45,810 bases of DNA from a virus, in the IMG/VR virus record IMGVR_UViG_3300021425_001636, positions 1-45,810 of that record; one strand, given 5' to 3'. Shown piece after piece: positions 23,032-31,354 of the stretch. Both the position numbers and the translations under genes were made by a program. Every line of letters starts with the position of its first letter. Position 1 is the stretch's first letter. Below the pieces are notes generated by a model. That model saw only the letters and a list, made by a program, of their open reading frames with translations. It was not told the DNA's origin and did no database searches.

Positions 23032-23957
23032 ATTAATCTATGTTCTTTCAATTTCAAATAAGTTTCCCAACTATGGTCGGTGTTTCTCAGTATACCGACC
23101 AATCCTTCCACATTGTAGTGTGATCTTTTACTGCAAAAAATTTGATGCCAACCAAATTCATTACACATTAGTTGTTCATTCTCATATAACTTAAAAATAT
23201 CTATGTCTTTTATATCACTCTCTTTGAAACATATCATAAAGTCTTGGAGAAAGTTATCCCAATTGCAGTCGTTGACTTGGTGTTCAGAACTAGTGTCTTC
23301 TGAATTTAAACAATAGAAACCACGGTCTATGTGTCTTCTAATATTTCTTCTTTTTACTCTAACAAACAGATATTGTCTGACTTGTGGTTGACTAGATAAG
23401 TCGTAACCCTGCTTTTCAGCTAGACGAAGTCTTGCACCTATGCCATTTTTATAATGATCGTGAGTAGGCATAGTTGAAATACCCACTATTCTTTCATCAC
23501 ACAATCTCAATACTTCGTCCAAAGGGAATATTGGACAGATGTGTAAGTCCCATCTACATCTAATATAATAGTCATATTTCTTAGGAACTTTTGACCACTG
23601 AATCGCAAAGGATAGTTGTTGAAAACAACCTGTTACGACTCCCCTCTTCACCGTTGGATGTTTTACATCCGTAAACCTATGGAGTTTTATCCACGACTTC
23701 TCATTTACATTTTTTCTGACTACTTCGTAAGGATCGTAAGATGCGAGTGGTGGATATGGAACATAGTCAATGTCTATTAGATTATCGACATCTTTAAATT
23801 TATCTTTATCATCTTCCCAAGTCTGATAATATATGTCACAATCCTTGAAAGTTTTTTGTATCCTATTTACGGATGCAATGAGGTCTTTCGGCCGTAAGTA
23901 ATCGTGATAACCACCACTAACTAAGACAGCAACTTTAGGTTTAGTCTCTGTAGTCAT
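23028..23957 (-). CDS. sugar-transferase-like protein of the RxRxD family, distant copy
   Basis: 309 residues. VAVLVSGGYHDYL at the start and YDYYIRCRWDLHICP in the middle mirror ALCLSGR and YDMIIRTRFDVVV in the gene at 14552, and EFGWHQIFCSKR near the end mirrors its WYQILSE region. This copy is about 60 residues longer, with a Lys/Arg-rich insertion (VRVKRRNIRRHIDRG). Enzymatic activity is inferred only from the company it keeps. It shares 17 bases with the radical SAM gene upstream. Confidence 0.6.
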   Translation of the reverse strand: MTTETKPKVAVLVSGGYHDYLRPKDLIASVNRIQKTFKDCDIYYQTWEDDKDKFKDVDNLIDIDYVPYPPLASYDPYEVVRKNVNEKSWIKLHRFTDVKHPTVKRGVVTGCFQQLSFAIQWSKVPKKYDYYIRCRWDLHICPIFPLDEVLRLCDERIVGISTMPTHDHYKNGIGARLRLAEKQGYDLSSQPQVRQYLFVRVKRRNIRRHIDRGFYCLNSEDTSSEHQVNDCNWDNFLQDFMICFKESDIKDIDIFKLYENEQLMCNEFGWHQIFCSKRSHYNVEGLVGILRNTDHSWETYLKLKEHRLI

Positions 23958-24906
23958 TTAGATCAAACTCAGTTCCGTGCATCTTCATCAGATCACGTTC
24001 ATGATTGGTATAGACTAAGACTTCGGGGTCATCAAGAAGAAAGTCGCAACTACGACAGTAGTCAGGATAATTTCCAGTAGTATGATCTTCACGGAGTTTA
24101 GTATACTCTTCACCATACCAGATTTCTTCGATGGTGTTCTCAGAGGTGTACCCCAGAACGGCCTTTTCGTCTTGTCCGAGTACTTGGCAACATGGTGCAA
24201 CAGCACCTCTCTTACCGTCAAGACCGCCAGCACGGATAACAACATCAGGACTAAAGGGTCTTCCACAAGTCTTTACCTTCCCCGTTCTCTCATTCTCACC
24301 GATCTCATATACACCAGACCAGTTATGCATCTTCCAGATTTCTGTTTTGACACCGAGATCGTTTACTAACTTCTTGTATGCCTCCAATTCATTATTTATA
24401 TTTTCATTGTCAGTAATCAAGTGGTAGGTTGCGACCACGCAGTCAGAGTTTGTTTCAGTCACATACTCTTGCATTGCTCGAATGTTATTTACTACTGTAT
24501 TGAAGTTACCACCAATGATGTTGTGCATCCACTCGTCATATTTCTCAGGACTATATCCAATGAAAGAGAATCGATAGAAGTCCAATCCCGCATCAACACA
24601 GTCTCTCATAAACTGTCCAGACATACGGAATCCATTGGAGAACATGAAGCACTTCGCTCCATACTTCTTTACGATCTTGATATACTCTGGTAGGTTTCTA
24701 TTGAGAGTAGGTTCACCACTACCCTCTAGGTTGACAACTCGTAGTCCGTGTTTGGCACAGTCTGCAACATTCTTCTCAAACTCTTCCAATCCCATCTTCT
24801 TGAGAAAGTCTTTGTTTCTTCCACCAGTACGCATATCCTGTGGACACATAGTACACGAATAGTTACACCCACCATTAATTTCAATTACTGCTCTATCAAT
24901 TTCCAT
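23941..24906 (-). CDS. radical SAM / SPASM-domain enzyme
   Basis: 321 residues. GGCNYSCTMCP gives the CxxxCxxC iron-sulfur site (C14, C18, C21), and NLEGSGEPTLN the SAM-binding GEP-like motif. The C-terminal part has TCGRPF, APCCQVLG and PDYCRSCDF, the cysteine set of a SPASM or twitch domain binding an auxiliary cluster. Such enzymes modify peptides, sugars or small molecules by radical chemistry; phage-island versions are often of unknown substrate. The neighbouring genes point to a carbohydrate or small-molecule target. Confidence 0.88.
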   Translation of the reverse strand: MEIDRAVIEINGGCNYSCTMCPQDMRTGGRNKDFLKKMGLEEFEKNVADCAKHGLRVVNLEGSGEPTLNRNLPEYIKIVKKYGAKCFMFSNGFRMSGQFMRDCVDAGLDFYRFSFIGYSPEKYDEWMHNIIGGNFNTVVNNIRAMQEYVTETNSDCVVATYHLITDNENINNELEAYKKLVNDLGVKTEIWKMHNWSGVYEIGENERTGKVKTCGRPFSPDVVIRAGGLDGKRGAVAPCCQVLGQDEKAVLGYTSENTIEEIWYGEEYTKLREDHTTGNYPDYCRSCDFLLDDPEVLVYTNHERDLMKMHGTEFDLNDYRD

Positions 24907-25699
24907 GATATTTCTCTTTTAACATATCTATATAGTTCCGTGACTTATCTTTCATTTCAGTCAGGCCTGATTCAAATCCTTCTCCACCATCTGATATGAA
25001 GTCAAGTACTGCGTGTCTACTGGGTCTTCTTATTGCTTGAGGTGTATTATATCCTGTAATACCTTCCCATGATGGAATGAACATTGGCTTACCAAAGTTT
25101 CTCGCAATGTAATGCCACATACCATCATAACAAACAATGAAGTCAGCTTCTTGTATCTGTTTAAATGCATCTCTAACAGGTGTTCGATAGGTCAACTCAA
25201 CTAGTATCCAACCCTCCCAAGACAGCAAGCTAATTATATCAGACCAATCATCGTTTGTCAAGAACCTTTTCCAACTTCTTGGTGGTTCACTATTGTAGGT
25301 TGGTGTCCAGATAACTATCTTCTTTTTCTTGGGTGCAAATGCTTCTGGTTTGAATATCCAATCATTCGGTGGAGCACCAGTTGGTTCGAATGCCTCTGAA
25401 TCAAAATAGAATCGTGCCTTCTTTTTATTCGGATTCATGTTACCGTGTTCAAATAGGTCAGAGTTATAGACATGAGTAAGAACAACATCATCCCGTTGAT
25501 GATACTGTGAATGAATCCATTCCATGCGTTCTATGATTGTTTCGGGGTCTTCGGGATGATGAAGGTAATCCTCATCATGTTCCCAATGCATCTCTAGGTT
25601 AACTTTAATGTTATTATCGAAACAATAGTTATGACAAACATTGAGTGCTTGCATGAAGTCACCTACACCCCATGTTCCTCTCCACCTAACTTTTTCCAT
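24896..25699 (-). CDS. glycosyltransferase family 9-like protein
   Basis: 267 residues from the ATG at 25699 (a TTG one codon before is less likely). RGTWGVGDFMQALNVCHNY resembles the GxGDxxxA start of heptosyltransferases, KKKIVIWTPTYNSEPPRSW is the central start of the second Rossmann domain, and ADFIVCYDGMWHYIARNFGK is the GT9 nucleotide-sugar-binding block with the position of the D-G-H motif. It may add heptose or a related sugar. A perfect sigma70-type promoter lies inside the gene. Confidence 0.7.
   Translation of the reverse strand: MEKVRWRGTWGVGDFMQALNVCHNYCFDNNIKVNLEMHWEHDEDYLHHPEDPETIIERMEWIHSQYHQRDDVVLTHVYNSDLFEHGNMNPNKKKARFYFDSEAFEPTGAPPNDWIFKPEAFAPKKKKIVIWTPTYNSEPPRSWKRFLTNDDWSDIISLLSWEGWILVELTYRTPVRDAFKQIQEADFIVCYDGMWHYIARNFGKPMFIPSWEGITGYNTPQAIRRPSRHAVLDFISDGGEGFESGLTEMKDKSRNYIDMLKEKYHGN
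25233..25261 (-). promoter_or_regulatory. sigma70-type promoter inside the GT9-like gene
   Basis: TTGACA (25261-25256), 17 bases, TATAAT (25238-25233) on the minus strand, both hexamers perfect. It would transcribe the radical SAM gene and those below it. Confidence 0.65.
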
Positions 25700-25702
25700 C
25701 AA

Positions 25703-26029
25703 CTACTTCTTATTAGCGAATGCTTGACCACCAAAGAATGCCGCTACGATTGCAGCAACAGATACGAAGTATGTCGCAGCCATGTCACCCAGAATCTTGG
25801 ATGCACTGTCTAGACCAACCCAAACCGCAAGGACAACCGCAAACGGATATAACAACATACCCCATAGGGCAAACCATGCCATACTGCGTTGTGCATCTCG
25901 CATTGCATCTTGGTCATCGAGTTCTTTTCTCTTAAATTCAAGATACATCTCTTCTTCTGCTTTGGATACTTTACCATCACCGTTTGAATCGGCAGGATGG
26001 AATAGAGTTGTTTGTGTTTTTTCTTCCAT
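25703..26029 (-). CDS. small membrane protein with EF-hand loop
   Basis: 108 residues. Residues 14-25 (DSNGDGKVSKAE) form a canonical EF-hand calcium loop with ligands at positions 1, 3, 5, 7, 9 and 12. A charged helix follows (KRKELDDQDAMRDAQRS), then two membrane segments, about residues 50-72 (MAWFALWGMLLYPFAVVLAV) and 83-104. The size and two-helix layout would suit a holin or other inner-membrane protein, but the position among sugar enzymes suggests otherwise. Start lies two bases before the preceding stop ends. Confidence 0.7.
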   Translation of the reverse strand: MEEKTQTTLFHPADSNGDGKVSKAEEEMYLEFKRKELDDQDAMRDAQRSMAWFALWGMLLYPFAVVLAVWVGLDSASKILGDMAATYFVSVAAIVAAFFGGQAFANKK

Positions 26030-26030
26030 A

Positions 26031-27548
26031 TTAGAATACCTTTACTTTATATTTTCGTTCCCACTCTTGGGCATCTTCTATTGTATTGACCATAGGTTTA
26101 TTCCGTATGTTCAATGATGTATTTAGTAACATCGGAACACCCGTTAATTTGTAGTATTCTTCTAGTATCTGACGGAGTACGGATTTGCAGTCTGGTTTTA
26201 CAAGTTGAACCCTTGCAGTGCCATCAACATGAGTAACAGACTTATAGTCATGTTTTGCGACTGCGGTGAACTGCATATATTCGTTCATTGGCCCTTCAAA
26301 GTAATCATCTGCGTGTTCTGATAGGATAGCAGGTGCAAAGGGTCTGAATCGATGTCTGCGTTTGATATCATTTACTGTATCCTTTACATCATATCTGACA
26401 TCTGCGAGTAGAGAACGATTACCTAACGCACGAGGGCCATACTCTGCACGACCATTTGCGACACCACAAACCTTGTTTTCAGAAAGATATTTTGCAACCT
26501 CTTTGGGGTCTATATCTCGTTCTATATTGTGTCCCAGATACGGACTAAAGTCCTTTAGGTGTGTTCCACCAGTCTCTTTATGCCATGTATATGTGGCACA
26601 ACCCAATGCACTACCCGCATCAGTAGGATTGATTGAGATGTGCATTTCATCAAACAGTTCTCGTATCATTGAGTTCGCAACAACATTCTGAGCGCATCCA
26701 CCAGAGTAGACTAGTTTAGAACCGTACTTGCGTGCCTCTTTCATAAGTTCCATGATTTCAACTTCAAAGAATTTCTGAACAGTAGCAGAAGCATCTTCAT
26801 CATTAATTTCTCCTATACGATCATCCATTCTTTGGTTATACTTAAAAAACTTATCGGAAAGAACACTTTCTGCACGAGCTGTTCCTTCAAACTCTACGAT
26901 TTGAGTGAGATTTCTCCCTTCTTCACTTTCGAACCAATGATAACAGTTGTGACATATATTATAGAGTTTTTCATCAACTTCACCATAGGCAGAGAGACCC
27001 ATGACAATATACTCATCTCTAAGTTTTTTCATTCCTAACAAACTGGTCACATGACCATAGATAGCGCCCAAGGATTGGGGCCAAAGAACTGACTTGATAG
27101 TATTAAAATTATGATCTTTGATTGAGATGGATTCCAATTCACCAGAACCGTCTACCGATACTAGTACGGTATCTTCTTTGGATTCCCAAGGACGAGTAAA
27201 GAATGCTAGAGCACTGTGACTTTCGTGATGTTGATTGAAATCATCGAACATCAACGAATTACGCATTGGGGTTGATTGTTCTCTTTTTTCGTTGTTAAAT
27301 CCCTTTTGTGACCAATCACCAAATGTTCGGTAACCACCCATCATTTCTCTACGCATATCTGCATCTTCGTAGAAGGTGACATGATCATCCTTGTTGGTCA
27401 AGTCCCACATTTCAGGGGGGATTAGATCATCATATTTTTTTCCACTATAACGCTCTGCCTGTGATGCAAACTCGACAGTACCGTCTTTATTGACGATAGC
27501 CAAGCCTGCATCGTGGAAATACTCGGAGTAACCTACATATCTTTTCAT
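26031..27548 (-). CDS. carbamoyltransferase, NodU/CmcH/TobZ family
   Basis: 505 residues, slightly shorter than typical members (about 550-600). The N-terminal domain has GYSEYFHDAGLAIV, FNQHHESHSALAFF (the paired histidines of the metal site) and VSVDGSGELES, and the C-terminal YrdC-like region has NGRAEYGPRALGNRSLLADV with FRPFAPAIL. Such enzymes make carbamoyl adenylate from carbamoyl phosphate and ATP and carbamoylate hydroxyl groups of sugars or antibiotics. Here a sugar in the island-made glycan is a natural substrate. Confidence 0.9.
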   Translation of the reverse strand: MKRYVGYSEYFHDAGLAIVNKDGTVEFASQAERYSGKKYDDLIPPEMWDLTNKDDHVTFYEDADMRREMMGGYRTFGDWSQKGFNNEKREQSTPMRNSLMFDDFNQHHESHSALAFFTRPWESKEDTVLVSVDGSGELESISIKDHNFNTIKSVLWPQSLGAIYGHVTSLLGMKKLRDEYIVMGLSAYGEVDEKLYNICHNCYHWFESEEGRNLTQIVEFEGTARAESVLSDKFFKYNQRMDDRIGEINDEDASATVQKFFEVEIMELMKEARKYGSKLVYSGGCAQNVVANSMIRELFDEMHISINPTDAGSALGCATYTWHKETGGTHLKDFSPYLGHNIERDIDPKEVAKYLSENKVCGVANGRAEYGPRALGNRSLLADVRYDVKDTVNDIKRRHRFRPFAPAILSEHADDYFEGPMNEYMQFTAVAKHDYKSVTHVDGTARVQLVKPDCKSVLRQILEEYYKLTGVPMLLNTSLNIRNKPMVNTIEDAQEWERKYKVKVF

Positions 27549-27566
27549 GTAAGTATATAGGGGGGG

Positions 27567-28181
27567 TTATCCCTCTAGGTATTCGTAGATATCTTTCCAA
27601 TCTTTCATAAGGGGAAACTCTTGATTGTCCATGTTGTATCCGTGTTCCATCACAAGACTTTCTAGACCAAACCTCTTACCAGCTTCGGCATTCTCCACTT
27701 TGTCTTCAACCCAGATGTATTCTGTTCCTTCATACTGTGCAAGGACTTCATCCTTATCCGCACCTGTATCAAGGTAGATGAACTTGACAAACGAAGTCTC
27801 ACCGAACAACTTCTTGATGTTCATTGTGCGTAACTTCTGTGCGTTCTCGTCTTTACTCATAGAGGTGATTAGGTGGAATACATAACCGTGTTCTTCGTGC
27901 AACTTACGAACATAATGCATTGCATCACGGAGTGGAGGAACGAAACCCATGTGGGCAGACTCGTTGAAGAATCTGACTAGTTTTTTAGATTCTGTGCGGG
28001 GGATATCATAGATTTTTGCGATATCATATTCAAGTGGATTTACTGCTTTGTAACCTTTCTCTTGCATCCAGACATTAAACGCATAACCCCAGTTTAGTAG
28101 GACTCCGTCTGCATCAGTCAGGATAACTTTTTGGTGATCTGTAATCAATTCATATTCCTTAGTACTCTGTTGTTTCTTCAT
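27567..28181 (-). CDS. HAD-family phosphatase / 5'-nucleotidase-like
   Basis: 204 residues. KVILTDADGVLLNWG is HAD motif I (DADG), LITSM motif II and WVEDKVENAEAG motif IV, with a helical cap that starts FNVWMQEKGYK. It may dephosphorylate nucleotides or sugar phosphates. It is first behind the early promoter at 28191-28219 and its ATG lies nine bases after the -10 box with no Shine-Dalgarno sequence, as for the gene at 6607. Confidence 0.8.
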   Translation of the reverse strand: MKKQQSTKEYELITDHQKVILTDADGVLLNWGYAFNVWMQEKGYKAVNPLEYDIAKIYDIPRTESKKLVRFFNESAHMGFVPPLRDAMHYVRKLHEEHGYVFHLITSMSKDENAQKLRTMNIKKLFGETSFVKFIYLDTGADKDEVLAQYEGTEYIWVEDKVENAEAGKRFGLESLVMEHGYNMDNQEFPLMKDWKDIYEYLEG

Positions 28182-28190
28182 TATGTTGGT

Positions 28191-28219
28191 ATTATAACAG
28201 GCGGTACACCTTTTGTCAA
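28191..28219 (-). promoter_or_regulatory. early sigma70-type promoter, near-leaderless
   Basis: TTGACA (28219-28214), 17 bases and TATAAT (28196-28191) on the minus strand, then ACCAACATA and the ATG at 28181. The -35 box overlaps the stop of the upstream gene. Confidence 0.85.
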
Positions 28220-29046
28220 GGTTTTAAATATTTAAATTTGCCCCTTTTATAATCATCTAACATAACAACCTTATTCCCGCCACCAGTATAGTGAAGGAAG
28301 TTCATATCATATCCACGATCATCTGGCCAGTGTGTGGGGGTGTCATTCCACTTCTGGTCAATACTCTGTATCTTGAATCCGTGTTTGGTCAACTGACCAG
28401 ATAACCACGGTTGGTCATTGTTCAACCAGAAATGATCTCCATGTATGTCTCCATCTTCCATCCAAGAGTACCAGTCATCGAACTTCTCTCGTGCCTTGAG
28501 TCGTGCTTCCTTAGTCCACACCAATACACCAGTATTGAATGTAAGTACGCAAGAAGGACGATATGGGGGTTCTGTGGGGACAACTGGGACATTGTTGCGT
28601 TTTAACTTGGAGATCAGTTGTTGTTTTTGACCATCGTCATAATCCCAACTGTTGTATCCACCATCTTTGCCAGTTCGTATCTCCGACTCGAACACACCTG
28701 TAACTTCGTAATCACCACACTCATCAAAGATATTCTCCTCAGTATTGCAGATGATGTCTGAGTCAATGAATGCGATCTTGTCATATCTTTCGTAAATGGG
28801 ATCGTATATAATTCTTAAACACTCAAAGAGTAAGACCGTAGAACCAGTCTTACCCTTGGTGAATACTTGTTTGGTAGAATATTGGTGGTCACAACCAATC
28901 TTATCTGCATAGATTTGAAAGGACTTTGCAGACAGATCACCCGTAACTCTGTACAGTTCTGAACGAGTGCCTTGGGGGTACTGAGGAACTGGCCCCCGTT
29001 TATCGGTCTCCTCATTGGTGATCATGTACTGATAGATCAGGTTCAC
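28216..29046 (-). CDS. glycosyltransferase, GT8-like
   Basis: 276 residues from a GTG that overlaps the upstream stop (GTGA). DKIAFIDSDIICN contains the DxD motif (DSD), LTFNTGVLVWTKEARLKA and HFWLNNDQPWLS are the conserved downstream blocks (NxGxxV and DQ), and MNFLHYTGGG supplies the final histidine. It resembles phage and LPS galactosyltransferases. It is the island's outermost enzyme, lying between the endolysin gene and the promoter for the HAD gene. Confidence 0.78.
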   Translation of the reverse strand: MNLIYQYMITNEETDKRGPVPQYPQGTRSELYRVTGDLSAKSFQIYADKIGCDHQYSTKQVFTKGKTGSTVLLFECLRIIYDPIYERYDKIAFIDSDIICNTEENIFDECGDYEVTGVFESEIRTGKDGGYNSWDYDDGQKQQLISKLKRNNVPVVPTEPPYRPSCVLTFNTGVLVWTKEARLKAREKFDDWYSWMEDGDIHGDHFWLNNDQPWLSGQLTKHGFKIQSIDQKWNDTPTHWPDDRGYDMNFLHYTGGGNKVVMLDDYKRGKFKYLKP

Positions 29047-29507
29047 TCAGGCAATCCAACACTATACTGTGTCTTACCGTCTACTCGTTGTGCAGTGAGA
29101 CACTGTTTACGATTCTCTTCGGGACTTACATAGGATACATGAACCCAACCAGAAGATGGGTCACCTTCCGTGTAGAACTCAGAGATCAATTGATCAAACT
29201 CTAGGTTATCCCGAATCCATTGTGCAACAACAAGGTTGTCGGCTTTGTCGCATTCGATGTCAACCGCTTGACCTTTACTATGTTGTGATCGTGAAGAACC
29301 ACCAATCGCTTCATTAAGTGCGGGTGAACGATAACCAGAATTGATACGAGTTACACCAAAGTGATCACGAATGTGTTGAACCACTTGAGTGAATAACTCC
29401 TTTGCTGCGATTAGATGTTCACCTTCAGGTGTGTTATCGATACCCAAACGAGTCGCAGTCTGTGACTTGGTGAACTCTTTGAGTGAAAAGTTTTTACTTA
29501 GTTTCAT
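29043..29507 (-). CDS. peptidase M15-family endolysin-like protein
   Basis: 154 residues, one domain. SGYRSPALNEAIGG, then SQHSKGQAVDIE with H76 and D83, and GWVHVSY with H123 form the zinc site of M15 D,D-peptidases. The N-terminal FSLKEFTKSQTATRLGIDN is typical of M15-type phage lysins. It should cut peptidoglycan cross-links at lysis. There is no signal peptide, so a holin would be required for release. The start overlaps phoH as ATGA. Confidence 0.88.
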   Translation of the reverse strand: MKLSKNFSLKEFTKSQTATRLGIDNTPEGEHLIAAKELFTQVVQHIRDHFGVTRINSGYRSPALNEAIGGSSRSQHSKGQAVDIECDKADNLVVAQWIRDNLEFDQLISEFYTEGDPSSGWVHVSYVSPEENRKQCLTAQRVDGKTQYSVGLPE

Positions 29508-30190
29508 TTTATGTTTCCTCTTTCAACCATTTCTTTTGTCATTATATAGTCTCTAACAAAGTCAGACCTTACGATGTCTGCCCATCCGTATTCTATGGTT
29601 GTAAAATTGTTCATGACTTCCATGATGTTCATGAAGTCAAGGATACCCTTTTTATCTGAACCAGACTTGAGATCAGACTGATAGTAATCACCACTGAATA
29701 TGATTCGACTGTTGCGACCCACCCTTGTGATGATAGAATCTAATTCGTGAAATGTAAGGTTCTGCATCTCGTCCACAAGTATAACACAGTCATCCAGAGT
29801 CGTACCACGAATAAACGATGTGGACACAAACTCAATGATTCCTTGTGACTCTAGATTCTCGTATGCCATCTTCTCGTTGAATAGTTCGGTACAGATAGAC
29901 CGATAGGGTGCAGTGTAGGCATCAACCTTCTCTTCTACAGAGCCAGGCAGATATCCCATCTCCCTTGTAGGAACAACACTTCTTACGATAACAAGTCTGT
30001 TCTGTTCATATGACTTGTCCATGACATCCCACAATGCAAGGTACATACCCACAAAGGTTTTACCAGTACCCGCAGAACCACAGAGAACCAAATGGTCTCC
30101 GTCATTCCATGCATCGTGTGCGATTTGTTGATTGGTTGTGATTGCAGGATAGGTGAGTAGATCGTCTACTCTCAATCGTTTCATTGTCAT
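29504..30190 (-). CDS. phoH: PhoH-like ATPase
   Basis: 228 residues. Walker A GSAGTGKT at residues 38-45, Walker B CVILVDEMQNL, and the intervening RSVVPTREMGYLPGS and EFVSTSFIRGTTLDD are signatures of PhoH proteins, common in marine phages. The ATPase function is inferred; the biological role in phages, despite the phosphate-stress name, is not known. The start overlaps the preceding gene as ATGA, with a second in-frame ATG two codons later. Confidence 0.92.
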   Translation of the reverse strand: MTMKRLRVDDLLTYPAITTNQQIAHDAWNDGDHLVLCGSAGTGKTFVGMYLALWDVMDKSYEQNRLVIVRSVVPTREMGYLPGSVEEKVDAYTAPYRSICTELFNEKMAYENLESQGIIEFVSTSFIRGTTLDDCVILVDEMQNLTFHELDSIITRVGRNSRIIFSGDYYQSDLKSGSDKKGILDFMNIMEVMNNFTTIEYGWADIVRSDFVRDYIMTKEMVERGNIK

Positions 30191-30423
30191 GTTTTTATGT
30201 TAGTCCCCGAACCCGATCCTCTCTCGATTTTTTTCAAGTGATCTTTCCAATCACTACTCGTTTTGTTAACAATGTTACCAGTTGCACTGATCAATGCAGG
30301 CGCACTGATCTCTTGTGACCAGTCAGGCCCCAACTTTTCCAAATGTTCTTGCAGTTTATCCCAAGAGCAAAATAGATTTTGTCTTTCTTGGGTGTTCTTC
30401 TTTATAATTGTATATGATGGCAT
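30187..30423 (-). CDS. FmdB-like conserved phage protein
   Basis: 78 residues. PSYTIIKKNTQERQNLFCSW, KLQEHLEKLGPDWSQEISAP and a C-terminal HLKKIERGSGSGTNIKT are typical of the FmdB-like small proteins beside phoH in marine T4-like phages, but the zinc-ribbon cysteines of FmdB are missing (one cysteine only). AGGAG lies upstream with the message opened by a perfect hairpin at 30446-30466. Confidence 0.7.
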   Translation of the reverse strand: MPSYTIIKKNTQERQNLFCSWDKLQEHLEKLGPDWSQEISAPALISATGNIVNKTSSDWKDHLKKIERGSGSGTNIKT

Positions 30424-30445
30424 TTATATAACTCCTATATGACGA

Positions 30446-30466
30446 ATGGGGTGACTAGCACCCCAT
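30446..30466 (-). promoter_or_regulatory. intercistronic hairpin
   Basis: ATGGGGTG (30446-30453) and CACCCCAT (30459-30466) form a perfect 8-base-pair stem with a 5-base loop. No T-run follows on either strand, so it is more likely a processing or stability element than an intrinsic terminator. The rest of the 64-base gap holds only the ribosome binding site of the next gene. Confidence 0.6.
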
Positions 30467-30487
30467 ACGAGATACTGACCACCTACC

Positions 30488-30661
30488 TTATGCTAGAATT
30501 TGAGTTGAATTTTCGTACTCTGCAATAGTTTGATTTAAATATGATTGTTTTATCGATAACTTGTGAGCGAGGTTGTCTCTTCCCTTTTTCTTGAGACGGT
30601 GGATGTAATTATCAAGTTCTCGACTATCATTCTTTAATCTCTCTATTTGGTTTCTTGGCAT
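30488..30661 (-). CDS. small hypothetical helical protein
   Basis: 57 residues from MPRNQIERLKND, with AGGAGAG as ribosome binding site; a frame open to 30694 lacks one. It is basic and helical (DNYIHRLKKKGRDNLAHKLS). Function unknown. It is followed by the perfect hairpin at 30446-30466, then phoH-side genes. Confidence 0.65.
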   Translation of the reverse strand: MPRNQIERLKNDSRELDNYIHRLKKKGRDNLAHKLSIKQSYLNQTIAEYENSTQILA

Positions 30662-30702
30662 TAAACGCTCTCCTGCTGTTAGTGAAAGAAACATAACGAA
30701 AA

Positions 30703-31125
30703 TTAAGATAGTAGGGTAGGAAACGCCTCCTCTACTAGTTTCTTAGTCAAACCTTTGACTGGAGATTTCTTGTCTTTCATTGCAAGGACAATCAATGCAT
30801 CCTCGGCATGAATACTCTCCAGTAATTGAATAAATTTCATTTCAACCCGCAGTTGACCTAACTGTGAACTTCGTGCGCCTTCAACAAAGTCACCAAAGTC
30901 TCGGTGGAGTTTCCTCAGAGTTGAGGGGACACTTTCTGGTCGATTGGGATTATAGGGAGGTTTCCCTTCGGGTAAACAAAACTTGAGACGGTCATCGAAT
31001 GTACCTCGAATGACATCTTTGACGGCAGGGACTTGTTTCCCCTGTTCCTGTAGGAAAGCAATCTTATCTTTCCTCGTTTTTAGTTTAGTGAAATCCTCGA
31101 AGATTTCAAACACTTCTTTTTCCAT
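30703..31125 (-). CDS. DUF6433-like conserved phage protein
   Basis: 140 residues. The pattern KLKTRKDKIAFLQEQGKQVP, DRLKFCLPEGKPPYNPNRPE and FIQLLESIHAEDALIVLAMK resembles, from memory, the DUF6433 family of marine T4-like phages, of unknown function. The PPY-x-P segment is characteristic. It is in the operon behind the early promoters at 31807 and 32124. Confidence 0.7.
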   Translation of the reverse strand: MEKEVFEIFEDFTKLKTRKDKIAFLQEQGKQVPAVKDVIRGTFDDRLKFCLPEGKPPYNPNRPESVPSTLRKLHRDFGDFVEGARSSQLGQLRVEMKFIQLLESIHAEDALIVLAMKDKKSPVKGLTKKLVEEAFPTLLS

Positions 31126-31153
31126 AATTTCCTCTTACTTTTATATATACGAA

Positions 31154-31345
31154 CTAAGACTTTGAAATGTTGTGATGAACATCAAATTCTTCAAGCATTT
31201 GTTCATATTCAGCAACCAAATAAGTCAGTGATGCAACTTCTTCCCTGTCGCCACGGAGAAGTGCATCACATATTTCATTTTCAGATTTGTCGATCAAGTC
31301 TTTTATCTTTTGGCGACTTTTCAACACATCTTTATCTATACTCAC
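31154..31345 (-). CDS. small hypothetical helical protein
   Basis: 63 residues from a GTG preceded by AAGGAGATATT. It reads as two helices (DKDVLKSRQKIKDLIDKSE and EVASLTYLVAEYEQMLEEF) and could dimerise. No family known. Confidence 0.65.
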   Translation of the reverse strand: MSIDKDVLKSRQKIKDLIDKSENEICDALLRGDREEVASLTYLVAEYEQMLEEFDVHHNISKS

Positions 31346-31354
31346 AATATCTCC

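Noticed and set aside
24393-24400. TATAAATA box on the minus strand inside the radical SAM gene
   Set aside because: It lacks the ACTAT extension, lies mid-gene far from any start codon and is best taken as a chance match.
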